Positions 1 through 62,099 of a stretch of DNA of 64,000 nt are shown here, one piece after another (the stretch's first letter is position 1; each line of letters begins with the position of its first letter). The notes beneath the pieces are model-generated. The model did not search any database, was not told the DNA's origin, and saw only the letters and a program-made list of their open reading frames with translations. A program made the position numbers and the translations under genes. This DNA is from Portunus trituberculatus (taxonomy: Eukaryota; Arthropoda; Malacostraca; Decapoda; Portunidae). The stretch spans positions 30,841,412 to 30,905,411 of the forward strand of contig NC_059301.1 of NCBI RefSeq assembly GCF_017591435.1, read 5' to 3'.

Positions 1-54
1 TGATTGTATTCTTTGTGGTGGAAATTGCATTGCCTTGGGGTTACTGATAAGAAG

Positions 55-160
<106 letters not shown>

Positions 161-215
161 CAGAGAGTGGCTAAAGGGAGATGTGTGGTTGTTTTGAATG
201 TCTGTGCCTCCTCAG

Positions 216-50524
<50,309 letters not shown>

Positions 50525-52282
50525 TTGTTCCATGGTCTTGCCTCCCAGGTAATCACATTTGCTAATTACTGAAAAGATTTTATTGAATTCAAAATACAAT
50601 GCATTCATTCTGATTCATGGTTTATTTCAGGTGCAGTCTTTCTTTTCAGTTTTTTTGTGACACAAGAAAATTTATACTGTATCAATCATTTTCTTGTTTG
50701 CTGGACCTAAAGTTGAATGCATCCAATTTCATTTTCAACAAAATAACATTGAACATCTTTCATTTTAGGAAGTCCGTATTTATGTATTATATATACATAT
50801 GTATCTTTTAGTTAGTTCATATATTGTTTTGATAATGCTTATGTATTTGTTTTCCATCTTATAAGCAGTAATAATTAGAACTTTTGATGTCAGAGGATTT
50901 GCTTTAAGTGAAGATTACCTACATTATACAACTTTATTCTGATACAACTTTTTTTCCTGTCTTTTACACTCTGCAGAGGGAACTGGTGTTTCCTTGCCAT
51001 GAGCTGATAGAAACAAAACAATAATGAGACAGCCAGAATGTGAAAGAAACAAGAAATAATCATACAGACTCACTCTACCACCACAGCGTTTTCCACAACT
51101 ATCATAAATGACAATAGCAATAACCATTATTCATACTCTTCCTCTTTCTTCTTCTTTCAATGTTTGCTTATTTCTGTCATATACATGAACAAAATCACTG
51201 CAACAATCAAACCTATCATTATGAAGCAAAACAAAGGATTAGTGCACCATCTCACCAACACTCATCAACCAGCCAAGGGTGCACTTGAATGGACTACACT
51301 TCAGTGTTTGAAGGCCAGACATTTTATTTTCCCTGTATTTTAAAGTACAGTTCTGCCATCAACTGTCACTGTAATTTACTGGAGAAACTTACATAAGTTC
51401 TTATACTTAATCAGCCTAAGGTGTTTAATGTATATATTGTTTAGCCAAAAACAATAATGAAACTATCATCAGTCACTGAAATTATTATTTGCTTAATAAT
51501 TATTCAACACTTAAATGGATTTAACCAAGAGAGTCTTCATGAATGCCCTATGCTGCTATTCTTAATTTCTATCATGTTTTTTTCTCTTTTTATAGCATCA
51601 TATGTCTTTATGAAAAACATACAATGGAAAACTGCTTATTTAAGTTTATTATGGCTTTACAAGGTGACAAGAATGACTTCATATCTGTCTGGTTTATTTT
51701 ATATCTTTAACACATGAAGTATGTTCCCTACAGAATTTTTGTTACTAAATTTAAGAAGTGTTAAATTAACTCACTGCATTATTCAGCAAATCTGATTTAA
51801 CTCTATTCTACTTCACTGCTTTTCTCCCATGTTTGTTCATCTGTTGTTGCTTGGCTTTAAGTGTTAGATGATGTCACCCATAAGAAGACAGTTATTTCTT
51901 CAAACAGTAATAATGTAACAGTGGAATGCTGTGAGGAATGACAGGCAGTGAGTCTTTTGTGGTGTCTGGTCAAGGTTATCTATTGGCTGATTCTGGTGGG
52001 TATCGGCCAAACAATACATGATGTATATACAAATCTTGATTGATATCAGTATTTGATCTCTATTATTATTAGTTTTCTTGCTTTATGTGTGAGAATCTTG
52101 AAGTACTGTTTGTTATATGTCACAGATTATAAAGTCTGCAGCCATCATGTGTGATACTTGTGTAATTTATGTACAATGATTCTAGCCTTTTGTGCTGCAA
52201 AGAGGTCGGTGAAAGGATGAGGTGTCTGGAATTGTGCTTCTGTAATCCTTTACAGTGTGATGTTATTAAACTGTATGCAGAA

Positions 52283-52288
52283 TTTATT
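52283..52288 (-). terminator. Candidate poly(A) signal for LRR-like gene
   Basis: The reverse strand reads AATAAA about 510 bases downstream of the LRR-like gene's stop codon, past the tandem duplication. Position only; no transcript evidence. Confidence 0.35.
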
Positions 52289-52360
52289 AGGAAAATTATG
52301 TAACATGTACTTTGAAAAGTATATTGAAAATCATGTTTTCCCTTAATTGTACTAGATCTT

Positions 52361-52366
52361 AATAAA
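52361..52366 (+). terminator. Candidate poly(A) signal for Dscam
   Basis: AATAAA is followed by a TGTCATTTTTG U/GU-rich stretch, about 1.84 kb after the Dscam stop codon and on the same strand. Confidence 0.5.
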
Positions 52367-52380
52367 ATGTCATTTTTGAC

Positions 52381-53006
52381 ATTATTACTTATAATTTTGA
52401 TATCTCACTTGCAGGATTAAGATCATGAATATAGTAACAAGATTGTATGGAATGTTGCTTATGGGGCTTACATATAAGCAGATTTAAGTCCTAGGCCACC
52501 CATAGAGGTTGCCCCAGTGCAGCTGTAGGTCAGCATGTTGATAGTGGCGCTTGAGTGTCCAGTATAGCTGGCCACACGCCTCCTCAAGGTACAGGTGGTG
52601 CAAATGTGGTAATCGACACACAAGCTGCCACACTTGGTCAGCAGTGGGTTGCCATTCATAACCATCTTTTACATGCAAATGAAGGATGTGAACATTATTA
52701 CTTATAATTTTGATATCTCACTTGCAGGATTAAGATCATGAATATAGTAACAAGATTGTATGGAACGTTGCTTATGGGGCTTACATATAAGCAGATTTAA
52801 GTCCTAGGCCACCCATAGAGGTTGCCCCAGTGCAGCTGTAGGTCAGCATGTTGATAGTGGCGCTTGAGTGTCCAGTATAGCTGGCCACACACCTCCTCAA
52901 GGTACAGGTGGTGCAAATGTGGCAATCGACACACAAGCTGCCACACTTGGTCAGCAGTGGGTTGCCATTCATAACCATCTTTTACATGCAAATGAAGGAT
53001 GTGAAC
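52381..53006. repeat. 313-bp tandem duplication (two copies)
   Basis: Copy 1 (52381-52693) and copy 2 (52694-53006) start ATTATTACTTATAATTTTGA and end ATGAAGGATGTGAAC. I saw about three base differences between them. The unit carries the last roughly 70 codons and the stop of the LRR-like gene. Copy 2 is the in-frame end of the gene; copy 1 lies downstream as a detached exon fragment. Confidence 0.95.
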
Positions 53007-54844
53007 ATTGCTGGCAAGTTTATTCAAGATGGATGTCAGTCCAGAACATATGCTGAGACTCAGGCTATATAGGTTTGGAGCAGCAGCCACCACACCTTGC
53101 AGCAGTGCCATCCACTGCTCTGCATGCCTTTTCTCTGCTTCTGCCTCATCTGCATCTCCTGGTCCTTCTTCATGCAAAGTGAATGCTTGAAGAGCTAAAC
53201 AGTTTGGTATTCCAAGATGTCCTTGGTCATCCAGCTCTGCTTCCACCATGTTCTTGCTCCACACCCGGATCCCAAGGTGGGTAAGATTGGGGCATTCCTG
53301 TAATAAGATGCAGAGTGTAGAAACATGGAGCTTCTGGCCAGGTGATGTTGCCTCCACTGTAAGGGTGGTAAGTTTGGTCCCGTGAGCCTGCAGGAAGGGC
53401 AGCAGCAGTGCTTGTGTTAAGTGGTTTTCGCTATTTACATTGAGATGCAGTTTTGCTAGATGTTTCCAAGAATTTTTTAGCTTCACAAGTTGATTGCCAG
53501 CAACCTCAGACCTCTGCTTAGGTTCTCGTAAATTACAATCCAGAGTAATAATCTGTACCTGTGGGCAACAAGAAGTGAGCTGGTGCAGGAACTGATGCCC
53601 AAGATTGTATAAAGTATTGTCAGTGAAGAAAACGTTTTGAATTGCAAGGAGACGCTTGTGGGATACAAGTGGTAAAAGAACATCATGGCCATGATTCTGA
53701 TAGCCATCCTCAAAGTAGGTGGTTTTCCAGGGGCAGCTGAGGTTTTCCAGGTCAGGATAAAAAGTGAGTAAAAGTTTGTGAAATTCCCTGGCCACTTCAG
53801 TATCACCATAGGCTAGATCAATGTTCTTTAGCTTTGGAAAAGTTTGTTTGATTTCCTGGAGAAATCCCTTTTATAAGCATAATTGACTTCCCGATGAGTA
53901 GCACCACCAAAAAATGCAGCACAGAATGCCTTCATAGAAATAACTAACCAAAGGAAGTTATGAAGGAGGTAGAGTGTATGAAGCTTTGAGCACTTCCTTG
54001 CAATAACTAGCAGGATTTCATCTGTGATGTTAATATGGGAGATATGAAGAGAGACTAGGTGTGAGGCTCCCCGCAACACTGCTGCTAATATGCTTGGGTA
54101 TAAGCCTCCATATACCTTCAAATGGACCATCTGGACAAAAGGTGCCAGATTGGCCACCAATCTGGCAGTCCAGCGTTCCCAAGCAAAAGGTATCACACAC
54201 CGTCGATCTTTATCTCCATAGTCTCGGTCAAGAAAGACCTCTTGAAGGAGCACCAACCGTAGCAGTAAACATGATAAATGTCGCGGAAAGTCTTGGTCTT
54301 GCTTCGGGCGTACATCAGTGTGGGCATCAAGGGCCAACTCCAGAACATGTTTTGGTCCTGCACTTGTATCTGGTATCATCTTCCACCACTGCTTCACCTC
54401 CTCCACTACAGTCTATAAAAGAATAATTTTGAAAAGTTTATTAATCATGCATCAATCCAGCTGTGGGCTGATATGTCAACAAGTTTTAGAAAATCAAGTT
54501 ATCAAGTTTAGTGACTTTGTAAACAGACAGCTCACCTTCACTTGCAGCATCACATGATCCATGGTGTCCATTTGTATTGGAGTCTCATTTCCAGAAGCCA
54601 TTGCATGTGGTGCTTCATCACTGTCATCATCACTTCCAGAAGCATAGACATACAATGTTTTTTCATAATCATCTTCATGTTCATTTCCATGCAACAGTAG
54701 TTCAGCTGTGGCCCTGGCAATAAGCAGTTCAGCGGGGATGTTGGCAAGATGACGGCGAATCTTGAATTCAGTCACAGTGACAAGTGGGACAACCACTGCA
54801 TGTGCAGCACATGCCTGCAGACGACAAGGAACTCGCCACACCAT
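52797..54844 (-). CDS. Leucine-rich-repeat-like protein, function unknown
   Basis: Two coding exons: 54536-54844 (ATG at 54844, preceded in frame by TGA) and 52797-54412, joined in phase 0 with GT-AG sites; about 641 residues if one frameshift is read through. The N-terminal part has MVWRVPCRLQACAAHAVVVP, IPAELLIARATAELLL and an acidic stretch (SDDDSDEAP). The rest is a series of irregular leucine-rich repeats, for example LVSLHISHINITDEILLVIA, CSKLHTLYLLHNFL, WKHLAKLHLNVNSENHLTQA, CPNLTHLGIRVWS, LPHLHHLYLEEVCGQLYW. No signal peptide or TM is obvious. A typical F-box was not recognised, although the repeat style resembles FBXL substrate receptors. The frame breaks at a T run (AAA 53862-53864 on +), which needs one more T. 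It is convergent with Dscam. Confidence 0.75.
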
Positions 54845-55480
54845 TTCCTGCTGTATTCATCACTGCCAAGAGGGGAAGGATCAAGCCATGTGAACTTGTT
54901 CCTGCAATCATATACTACTAGTAAGTTTTATGTGAACTCTATCTTAAAGGCCACTATCTGCAAGAAAACAGGTGCACAATGGGATTACAAAGTTTACAGT
55001 AAACATCAATTCAGCAAAAATTCTTCAGTTGTGACAAGACCACTTTTCTCCAACTTCTCTTCATTGATATTTAGGAAAATTTCTAGTGCTTTATTCACTT
55101 ATTACTTGATTTCATGTTTCTAAATTCATTGAAAAGTAGTAATACTAAGAAGAAAAAAGGATAAATAGAACATTGAGGAAGAAGAAAGGAGAAAAGAAGG
55201 AGTTTCCCTTGCTCCCCCTGCCTTTCTTTGTAATTTTTGGTGTGATTTGAGTATGTGTGGGTCTTTTTAAGAGTGTTTAGCACTTTTGCAAGTGGCTTTG
55301 AGTATATTTTGGACTCTGGGTATTTTCAATGTGTGATTGGTGTTTTGTAGGTATATATTATGTACTTAGAGATTTGTGAGTTGTTTTAAATGTTAGGATG
55401 TGTTTAGGGTATGTTATAGGGGTATTTTGAGATGTGAGGTTTTATGAGTTTACTTTATGTTTATTTTGAGTGGTTTAAAC
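54845..55480. other. Intergenic region upstream of LRR-like gene
   Basis: No gene recognised. It presumably holds the LRR-like gene's promoter and 5' UTR. The stretch at about 55240-55470 is G/T-rich low-complexity sequence. Confidence 0.5.
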
Positions 55481-56667
55481 TCCAACACCTGCCTTGGAGT
55501 CCCCTTCTGGGAATTGGGGACCATAAATTTCCCCAGGTTGGACTGCTCTCGTATCATCCATGTATTTTTCTTCATTAACTTCTGCAACATTTGGAGTTTA
55601 AAAATTTTTTTTTTCAATCTGTAAAACACCAACTCGATCTTCTCTACCAAACCTCATCTTTCCTCACTGAAACACAGCTATATAGGTGTCTGAGGCAACT
55701 AACAGTAACCCCTTTTCTGTTCCCCCTATTCTCTCTACCCTCATTTTTGTTCCAAAGCTGGATGTTGTGCATCTATGTGCACAATGACTTGGCTTACTGT
55801 CATACCCACACTCTTAAATCTTTAGAGGTTTTGAGTAAAAAGTCACTTCCTAGCTAAATTTATCTGTGATGTACCTTTCCTGTAACTCCTCTTATTATAA
55901 GAAATTCTTTGACTATTTAACTTACAAAGTAAAGCACATTCTGTCTTTCTATCCTTTGCAGAAATCTCCATCCTTGGGGATTTATATGTTCACCACCAGC
56001 TTTGGCTTTCCCCTCCAATCACTGACCATCCTGGTGTACTACTAACCTTCAGCTTTGCTGTCATCTATGACCTAGAGCAACTGGTGCAACACCCTACTCG
56101 TATTCCTGACCGTCTTGGAGATACTTCTAACATTCTTGACCTATTTCTTACCTTTAATCCTACTGTTTATGCTGTATCTTTTCCGTTGGGTTCCTCCTAT
56201 CACAATCTCATATCTGTATCTTGTTCTGTTTCTCTAATCCCTCCTCAGTGTCCCCAAAAGCAGAGGTGCCTCTGGTGTTTCGCCTGTGCCAGTTGGGGCC
56301 CTGGAGAGACGTGAGGAATTATGCTATACTATGGTCTGACCATTTTATGAAGATCACTTAGGTGTTGGCTTTTTCGGGTATTTCCCGGCCTGCGGCGCTG
56401 TCACACTTGTACCAATATGCACCTCAAGTCAGGTACTTAATAATACTTGGTAACTGAATGTTGTTGTATATATACATTGTGATGTTCTAAAAAGGCAAGT
56501 TAGAGTAATTTGTGTTGATTTTTAAATATGTTTTGCATTGTTTTTGCAAACACAACAATACTTGACGTTTCCTCCAAGCGTTGTCACATCCCTTTGGGTG
56601 ACCGAGTGAGGTCACAGGTCAAAGTGACCGTGTTAATCCATGGGTCACTTCTCTCGCTACCAGCCAG

Positions 56668-56702
<35 letters not shown>

Positions 56703-57500
56703 CTTTTCTCAAATTTTAGTAATTTATAAGTAAGTATAGATCGAGCCGCAGGCCGGGAAATCCCTGAAAAAGCCAACGTCTAAGTGATCTTCATAAAATG
56801 GTCAGACCATAGTTGATTTTCCCTGTAATAATTACTGTTTCCGTGTCAGAGACCCATCTCTGTGTGCTATGAGCATAACAGAGGTGATAGTGTCTGGCAT
56901 GGAGGCGTACATTCATCACTCTTTTTCTCAACCTAAACCGACCAAATCCTTTTTTATCACAACCTCTTTTTTCGCCCACAAAAAGTAATTGAGCATTCCA
57001 TCACCTAAATCTCATGCGCTTTATATTTCTGCAAGGAATCATGCCCTCCCCCCCCAAAAAAAAAGCCTGTTCTTCAAATTTCTAAACGCTAGCTCGGATC
57101 CTTCATTAATTGAAAATTAAAAATCTTTCAAAATCCAACTCCCCTCGAGACTTCTGCCATCTGTCCAAAAACATCTATATAAAAAAAAACTTGTACTTCA
57201 TCTTTCCCTCCTTTATTTCATCCTGATGGCACTGATATAACATATATGTCTCTGAAGTAATTGAACTCTTTTCTCAAACCTTTGCTATTAATCCTTCCTT
57301 GGATGATCCTAATTAAGATTGTCCCTCCCTCTAATCTTCCTCAGAATATTTCATGCTTTCGATTAGAATTCTTCTCTCCAAAAACTCCTTTACAACCTCA
57401 ATCACCCTTTCATTCGTACGTGACTCTACAGTCCCAGCAGCAATGCATCCCTTCCTTTCCATTCTTCTCCACTTTTCATTCCTGATATGCCATCCAATCG
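55480..57500 (+). mobile_element. LINE copy L2 (EEP part, interrupted by a TIR element)
   Basis: Forward strand, same family as L1. The endonuclease region reads [65 protein letters not shown] and [20 protein letters not shown]. After the insertion at 56328-56813 it continues with sequence matching L1 35490-35830, such as CATAACAGAGGTGATAG and GTCTGGCATGGA. Broken by many stops; it fades out near 57500. Confidence 0.8.
56328..56813. mobile_element. 486-bp DNA transposon with about 70-bp TIRs
   Basis: The left end ACTATGGTCTGACCATTTTA with TGAAGATCACTTAG is repeated inverted at the right end, and the match continues through TTTCCCGGCCTGCGGC with a few substitutions. The interior has a (GA)n run at 56671-56700 and no protein. 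The target duplication is not clear, so the superfamily is left open. Confidence 0.85.
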
Positions 57501-57880
57501 GAATCACTTGTATTATGGTATTATGTGTAGGGGGGGGGGTCCTTTGGGTGTGTATTGGGTGTATTTTGTGAGGTTGTTGGGTAGTTTTGGTGTTTTTGGG
57601 GGTGTCTAGCGAGTTTTGGTTGTCTTTGGATGAGTTAATTTTGTGGGTAATTTTGTATGTATTATGTTTTAAGAGTATTTTCGGCCATTTTGGCAACACA
57701 CGGTCTCTTCTGCAACACAACTTGAACACTCCTTTACTTGAGTATATTATCGTAACGTACATATACACTAAACACACCTATAGCGTTCGAAAAAGCTTGA
57801 AGAACACAGACCTCACTGCTGGATCATGTCACTTACTAGCAATCATGAAGCATCATATGGTATGCTCATCTTATAATTTA
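57501..57880. other. Low-complexity G/T-rich sequence, no gene seen
   Basis: G/T-rich stretches including a G9 run near 57530. No conserved frame or repeat family recognised. Confidence 0.5.
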
Positions 57881-57903
57881 TAAAATGCTCATATTCTGAA
57901 ACG

Positions 57904-57984
<81 letters not shown>

Positions 57985-58001
57985 ATGCTCATATTCTGAA
58001 A

Positions 58002-58049
<48 letters not shown>

Positions 58050-58066
58050 ATGCTCATATTCTGAAA

Positions 58067-58111
<45 letters not shown>

Positions 58112-58131
58112 AGAGAGAGAGAGAGAGAGAG
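57880..58131. repeat. Composite minisatellite: 26-bp unit alternating with (CT)n
   Basis: Three copies of ATAAAATGCTCATATTCTGA + AACGCT (starting near 57880, 57980 and 58044) are each followed by a (CT)n tract of decreasing length. The last tract ends CTCATAAAGAGAG, where CT flips to (AG)n, a potential hairpin. Confidence 0.93.
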
Positions 58132-59030
58132 AGTGTGAGTGGGGAGGAATAGACAGCAAGGCCTCGCGGAAGTATAACCATGCTAGGTAACCACTTAGTC
58201 TATGGTGTCTTCCAAGGACAATAGAAGTTACATTTGTTTACCAGATCGATCTGAATACACGTTGGGATGTCCATGCGGCACAGGGAACAGCGACAGCACA
58301 ATTAAGCCTGCTGCCTGGGAAACGCCACGGTGACGATTAAATAATCCTCACAACACCGTAGGATACACGAACGGCTGGGCGGCTTTAGGGCTAACTGACC
58401 TCCACCAGCCGAGCTACGGGCAAGGGACGTGGGAGGCGACGCCTGCACACACGCCCTCCCTCGTGGGCACGTTGCCATCTATTGAGCTTCTACACTAGCT
58501 CTAAAGAATAGTGTGATAGGCTTGTCGGCTGTCGCCATGCATGTGCGTGCGTGTGTAAACATTGCGTAATGTCATAACTATTATTATAGTTGAAACATCG
58601 ATCAATCAACAGGTGAAAGTTTCATCAAAATGCAAGATTTTTGTTGTCAGTGTTCGTGTGTGCTCAGTGTAGTTAAATTTGCAGGGGTGTTGCAGATGTG
58701 TCTACCTGTGAGTTTATTCATAAGTGGACACACACACACACACACGATTCAGGATACCTCCATTGTTAGAGTTAAGCAGGTGTTTAAGGATGTTTGACAG
58801 CTTCACAAGATTTTTACGTTACTGTAAGGAGAAACATTACTAATGAGCGCCTGGTTAATTATCTCGTAAAGAAAACAAAAGAAAAAAAATGAGATGGGAG
58901 GAAAGCGCTTCAGCGTAAGGACCTCAAAGTCATCTGTCAGATTTAAACGTTGCAAAGAAACATGACTGCCTGTTTGTCTGTTTAGTTTTATGTAGTTTTT
59001 TTTTTATCTTATTTTTCTCCGAGCTATGGT
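58132..59030. other. Intergenic region, no gene recognised
   Basis: Moderately GC-rich in its first 400 bases, then AT-rich, with a short (CA)n at 58730-58744. A 15-base string ATTAAATAATCCTCA at about 58338 also occurs in SINE3 (46365-46379), so part may be an old SINE relic. Not resolved. Confidence 0.4.
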
Positions 59031-59325
59031 CTATAGCGCCTGTAGGTGTACTTGAAGAGTATGTACGGGAAAGGCTGTTCAGCTTCCACCCATTAGTGGC
59101 ACTGGCAATTTTATTTATAGTGGTACCTATATAAGGGCCCATATCACCACCCAAGCGCATGTTTGGTGTAACCACCTAGAACCTGAGTGTAATGGTGACA
59201 TGTAGGTAACTTTAAACCACTCGACAAATGGCCTAGCTTCTAAGTGGTATGCGGTGGGTTTGGAATCTACGCGCGGACGTCTGCTTGATCCCATGCTCAC
59301 CACCTTATCCACTACACCACCGCTA
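59031..59325 (-). mobile_element. tRNA-derived SINE2, copy 1
   Basis: The reverse strand starts AGCGGTGGTGTAGTGGATAA (box A-like TAGTGGATAAGG) with a degenerate box B (AGATTCCAAACCC). It shares its whole length with 62100-62373, including GGTTCTAGGTGGTTACACCA and AACATGCGCTTGGG-type segments, and ends at TACAGGCGCTATAG. It lies downstream of the aldolase gene in the same orientation. Confidence 0.8.
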
Positions 59326-59785
59326 AAGAAATAATGGTAATGTCACACTCACACTCTTCTGAATTAACATTCTATTAAATCTATATTGCGCATACACGCA
59401 TAATAGGTTATTAACAGTTGCAAGGTGAATGCAAAAATAATAAAGAATCAATGAAAACAATAATTCTGCAAATACTATATCAACCAAATTCTATAAAGAA
59501 AAGGAGCCTCACCAGCCCTTTGTCCCTCACTGGTGGAGAGAAGGTGGTCGTGGCAATGCTGTCCTCTCCGTGTCATTTCAAGGATAATGATATAAATTCA
59601 TTCCCTTCAGTTTTTTTTATTTTTTTATTCAAAATATCTTTTCCACCTACTCCAGTATGCAAACTGGTTTAAACTTGTTTTACATTTTGAAATTCTTGTT
59701 ACTCTTATTGCTCTTTGCAATGTGGAAAATTTATCCATGTGAAAAAATGTAACCATTATAAATTGACATTATGAACATCTCCTTT
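59326..59785. other. Intergenic, aldolase downstream flank
   Basis: AT-rich. No gene or repeat recognised between SINE2 copy 1 and the probable aldolase poly(A) signal. Confidence 0.45.
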
Positions 59786-59791
59786 TTTATT
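59786..59791 (-). terminator. Candidate poly(A) signal for aldolase
   Basis: The reverse strand reads AATAAA about 124 bases after the aldolase stop codon. Confidence 0.5.
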
Positions 59792-59914
59792 TGTTCTGTT
59801 TTTTTCGACTCGGCCACCTCGGCGGTGTTCCTCACGCTTTTCTTTAGGCGAGAGTGGGGTCAGCACACGCGTACTTGTCCGGTTGCTGACGTTTAGATGT
59901 TAGTGTCTTTGGTT

Positions 59915-61842
59915 TTAGTATTGGTGGTTCTTCACGAAGAGTCCTGTTTGCCCAGCTGCGCCAGAGCAGGATCCCGCGGCGTACTTTCCTTGAGCAGCCA
60001 AACCATTAGCCCGGGCCCTCTTCATAAGCTCTGCCTGGCCAGCCTTCACATCCGTGCCTTTCCACGCCTTAATGGCAGAAGCTTGGAGGGCACGTCCGTA
60101 ACTGAAGGTGAGCGACCAGGGCTTTCTGCCCACCGTGGTCTTGTTGATTGCGTCCAGGTGCACAGTGGCCTCTTCCTCAGACTGGCCTCCAGAAAGGAAG
60201 CAAATGCCGGGCACTGCGGCGGGCACGGTGCGTGACAGAGCCAAGACAGTTGCCTGTGAAATGGAGTATAAATTAGACATATATAAATGCTTCTTTGTCA
60301 CGGAGCCACCTTGTCAGGTTATGTGGTTATTAAACAGAATCTAAATATCCTGAAAATGGAATTGAAGCTCACCTCAGCTGCCTGTTGAGGAGTGTACTTG
60401 GTGGGGCATTCCTGGCCAGCAAGCACCATGTTAGGTTTCAGCAGAGTGCCCTCTAGGAAGACGTGGTGGTCATTGAGTGCCTTGTACACGAAGGCCAGTA
60501 CGGTCTCAGTAACCTTCTGTGCTCTGTCCAGGTCGTGGCTGCCGTCCATCAAAACCTGCAACACGCTAGATTAACCACAGAACAACTTATTCATCTATTA
60601 CACATATTGCAAGATTCAGATCTTGCGATCATGTTATATGAAACAATTCCCTTTTTGACACTGAGACTCACCTCAGGCTCTACAATGGGAACGAGGCCGT
60701 TCATCTGGCAGATGGAGGCGTAGCGGGCCAAGACATTGGCGTTCTCCAACATACCCAGGTAACTGGGTGTGTTCTTGCCAATCTTGAGGACACAACGCCA
60801 CTTGGCGAAGTCACAACCGTCCTTCTTGTACTGGGCACAGCGCTGGGACAGATCGTCCAGGCCCTGGGTGGTGCTCTCGCCCTCAGACCCCATCAATGGT
60901 ACCACACCTTTGTCCACCTACAAAATTTACAAATTGATATTGTATATTAAGACTGAGCGTTCCAACACACATCTTGATGCTGACCAAGTGATTATGTACT
61001 CGATCAACAAATGATTAGCTCTCCCGCAAAAGATCTATCTAAAGCAATTAATAATTTGAATGGTTACTAAAGAATGCCCAGACGTGAATAAGTACTGTAC
61101 CATTATAAGGGTAGGAATGTGACGTATGTTCGTTGGCTCTTAGATGAACCTCCATTAGCTAGATGTACCCCTAACCCACCTTGATGCCAGGGATGATGCC
61201 CATCTGCTTGATGAGTTCCACGAAGGGGCGCCCATCGTCGGTCTTCTGATAGAGCGTCTCGTGGAAGAGGATGACTCCGGAAATGTAGTTACCGAGTTCC
61301 TGAAAACATACGAAGATTATCCAAAGCATGAATGAATAACTAACAAACAGGTGGGCTCAAGAATTAATCACTGCAACTAATAATATATTTACTAAGAGCT
61401 TAATTTTATGATGCTTTGAATTCATGTAATGTCTTGAGTTGGGATTTTGCAATCACAGCAAACTCTTCCCATACTTTAGATAGAGAAAAACTTATTACAC
61501 ATCTAAACTTTTTCTATCCCCATGCAAACTATTATGAGTTATTTTGTATTTTTTTTTTTCAAAGCTACTAATATTAACGAAAGACGGCTCTAGATGTAAA
61601 ATTTTGTGTCGATATTAATGTTCATCGTCAACACTAACCTTGTCTGAGGTGAAAAGCAGCTGGCGGTACTTCCTTCTGTTCTCCTCTGTGTTCTCAAGAT
61701 TGATTGCAGTGAGGCGCTTGCCCATGGTGCCAGTGGATTCATCAGCTGCCAAGATACCCTTGCCGGGCATCACGATGGCATTAGCAATCCTGCGAAGCTC
61801 CTGCTGCATGGATTCGCTGGGGTAGCTGAAGTAGGTGGTCAT
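59915..61842 (-). CDS. Aldolase: Fructose-bisphosphate aldolase, class I (complete)
   Basis: Cytosolic glycolytic and gluconeogenic enzyme that cleaves fructose 1,6-bisphosphate to dihydroxyacetone phosphate and glyceraldehyde 3-phosphate. Five coding exons, all phase 0: 61639-61842, 61180-61299, 60672-60917, 60373-60555, 59915-60253; 363 residues, the family's normal length. The start MTTYFSYPS (ATG 61842) is the usual arthropod N-terminus; an upstream in-frame ATG at 61893 is ignored because an acceptor (gctag) lies 5 bases before the ATG. Visible motifs: [17 protein letters not shown] with active-site Asp; [26 protein letters not shown] with Lys; [10 protein letters not shown] with the Schiff-base Lys; [29 protein letters not shown]-terminal KNHQY with the conserved final Tyr. 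No frameshift, unlike the neighbouring genes. 5' UTR exons probably lie upstream. Confidence 0.97.
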
Positions 61843-61846
61843 CTTG

Positions 61847-62005
61847 CTAGCTCTGGCGGTGGAAATGTTTAAGTCATGTTGGATCACATTCAACGCCGCA
61901 GTGCTTTATCCTAACTATTTGTAAGTTTCAATTGATAATAGAAAAATTCTAGAAAGATGTTATGATGCTTATGAAAAATGATCATGAAACACGCATAAAT
62001 ACCTT

Positions 62006-62008
<3 letters not shown>
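61847..62008 (-). other. Start of upstream intron of aldolase
   Basis: The acceptor CCGCCAGAGCTAG lies just before the aldolase start on the reverse strand, implying a non-coding first exon further upstream (above 61846). That exon was not identified. Confidence 0.5.

Positions 62009-62093
<85 letters not shown>
62009..62093. repeat. (TA)n microsatellite at SINE2 tail
   Basis: About 42 TA units directly abut the CTATAG end of SINE2 copy 2, suggesting the repeat grew from the SINE tail. Confidence 0.97.
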
Positions 62094-62098
<5 letters not shown>

Positions 62099-62099
62099 C

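Larger units (their letters stand above)
50525..52380 (+). other. Probable Dscam 3' UTR and intergenic sequence
   Basis: About 1.85 kb of AT-rich sequence without a recognisable gene or repeat family. Short open frames here look like chance. The AATAAA at 52361 is a plausible end of the Dscam transcript. Confidence 0.5.

Noticed and set aside
58130..58560. Possible CpG-rich promoter or gene near 58.2-58.5 kb
   Set aside because: Slightly higher GC but no open frame, splice sites or core promoter pattern that I could support.
61843..61893. Alternative upstream aldolase start (MNVIQHDLN...)
   Set aside because: The frame crosses a splice-acceptor-like CCAGAGCTAG just before the conserved MTTYFSYPS start, so the upstream ATG is likely intronic.
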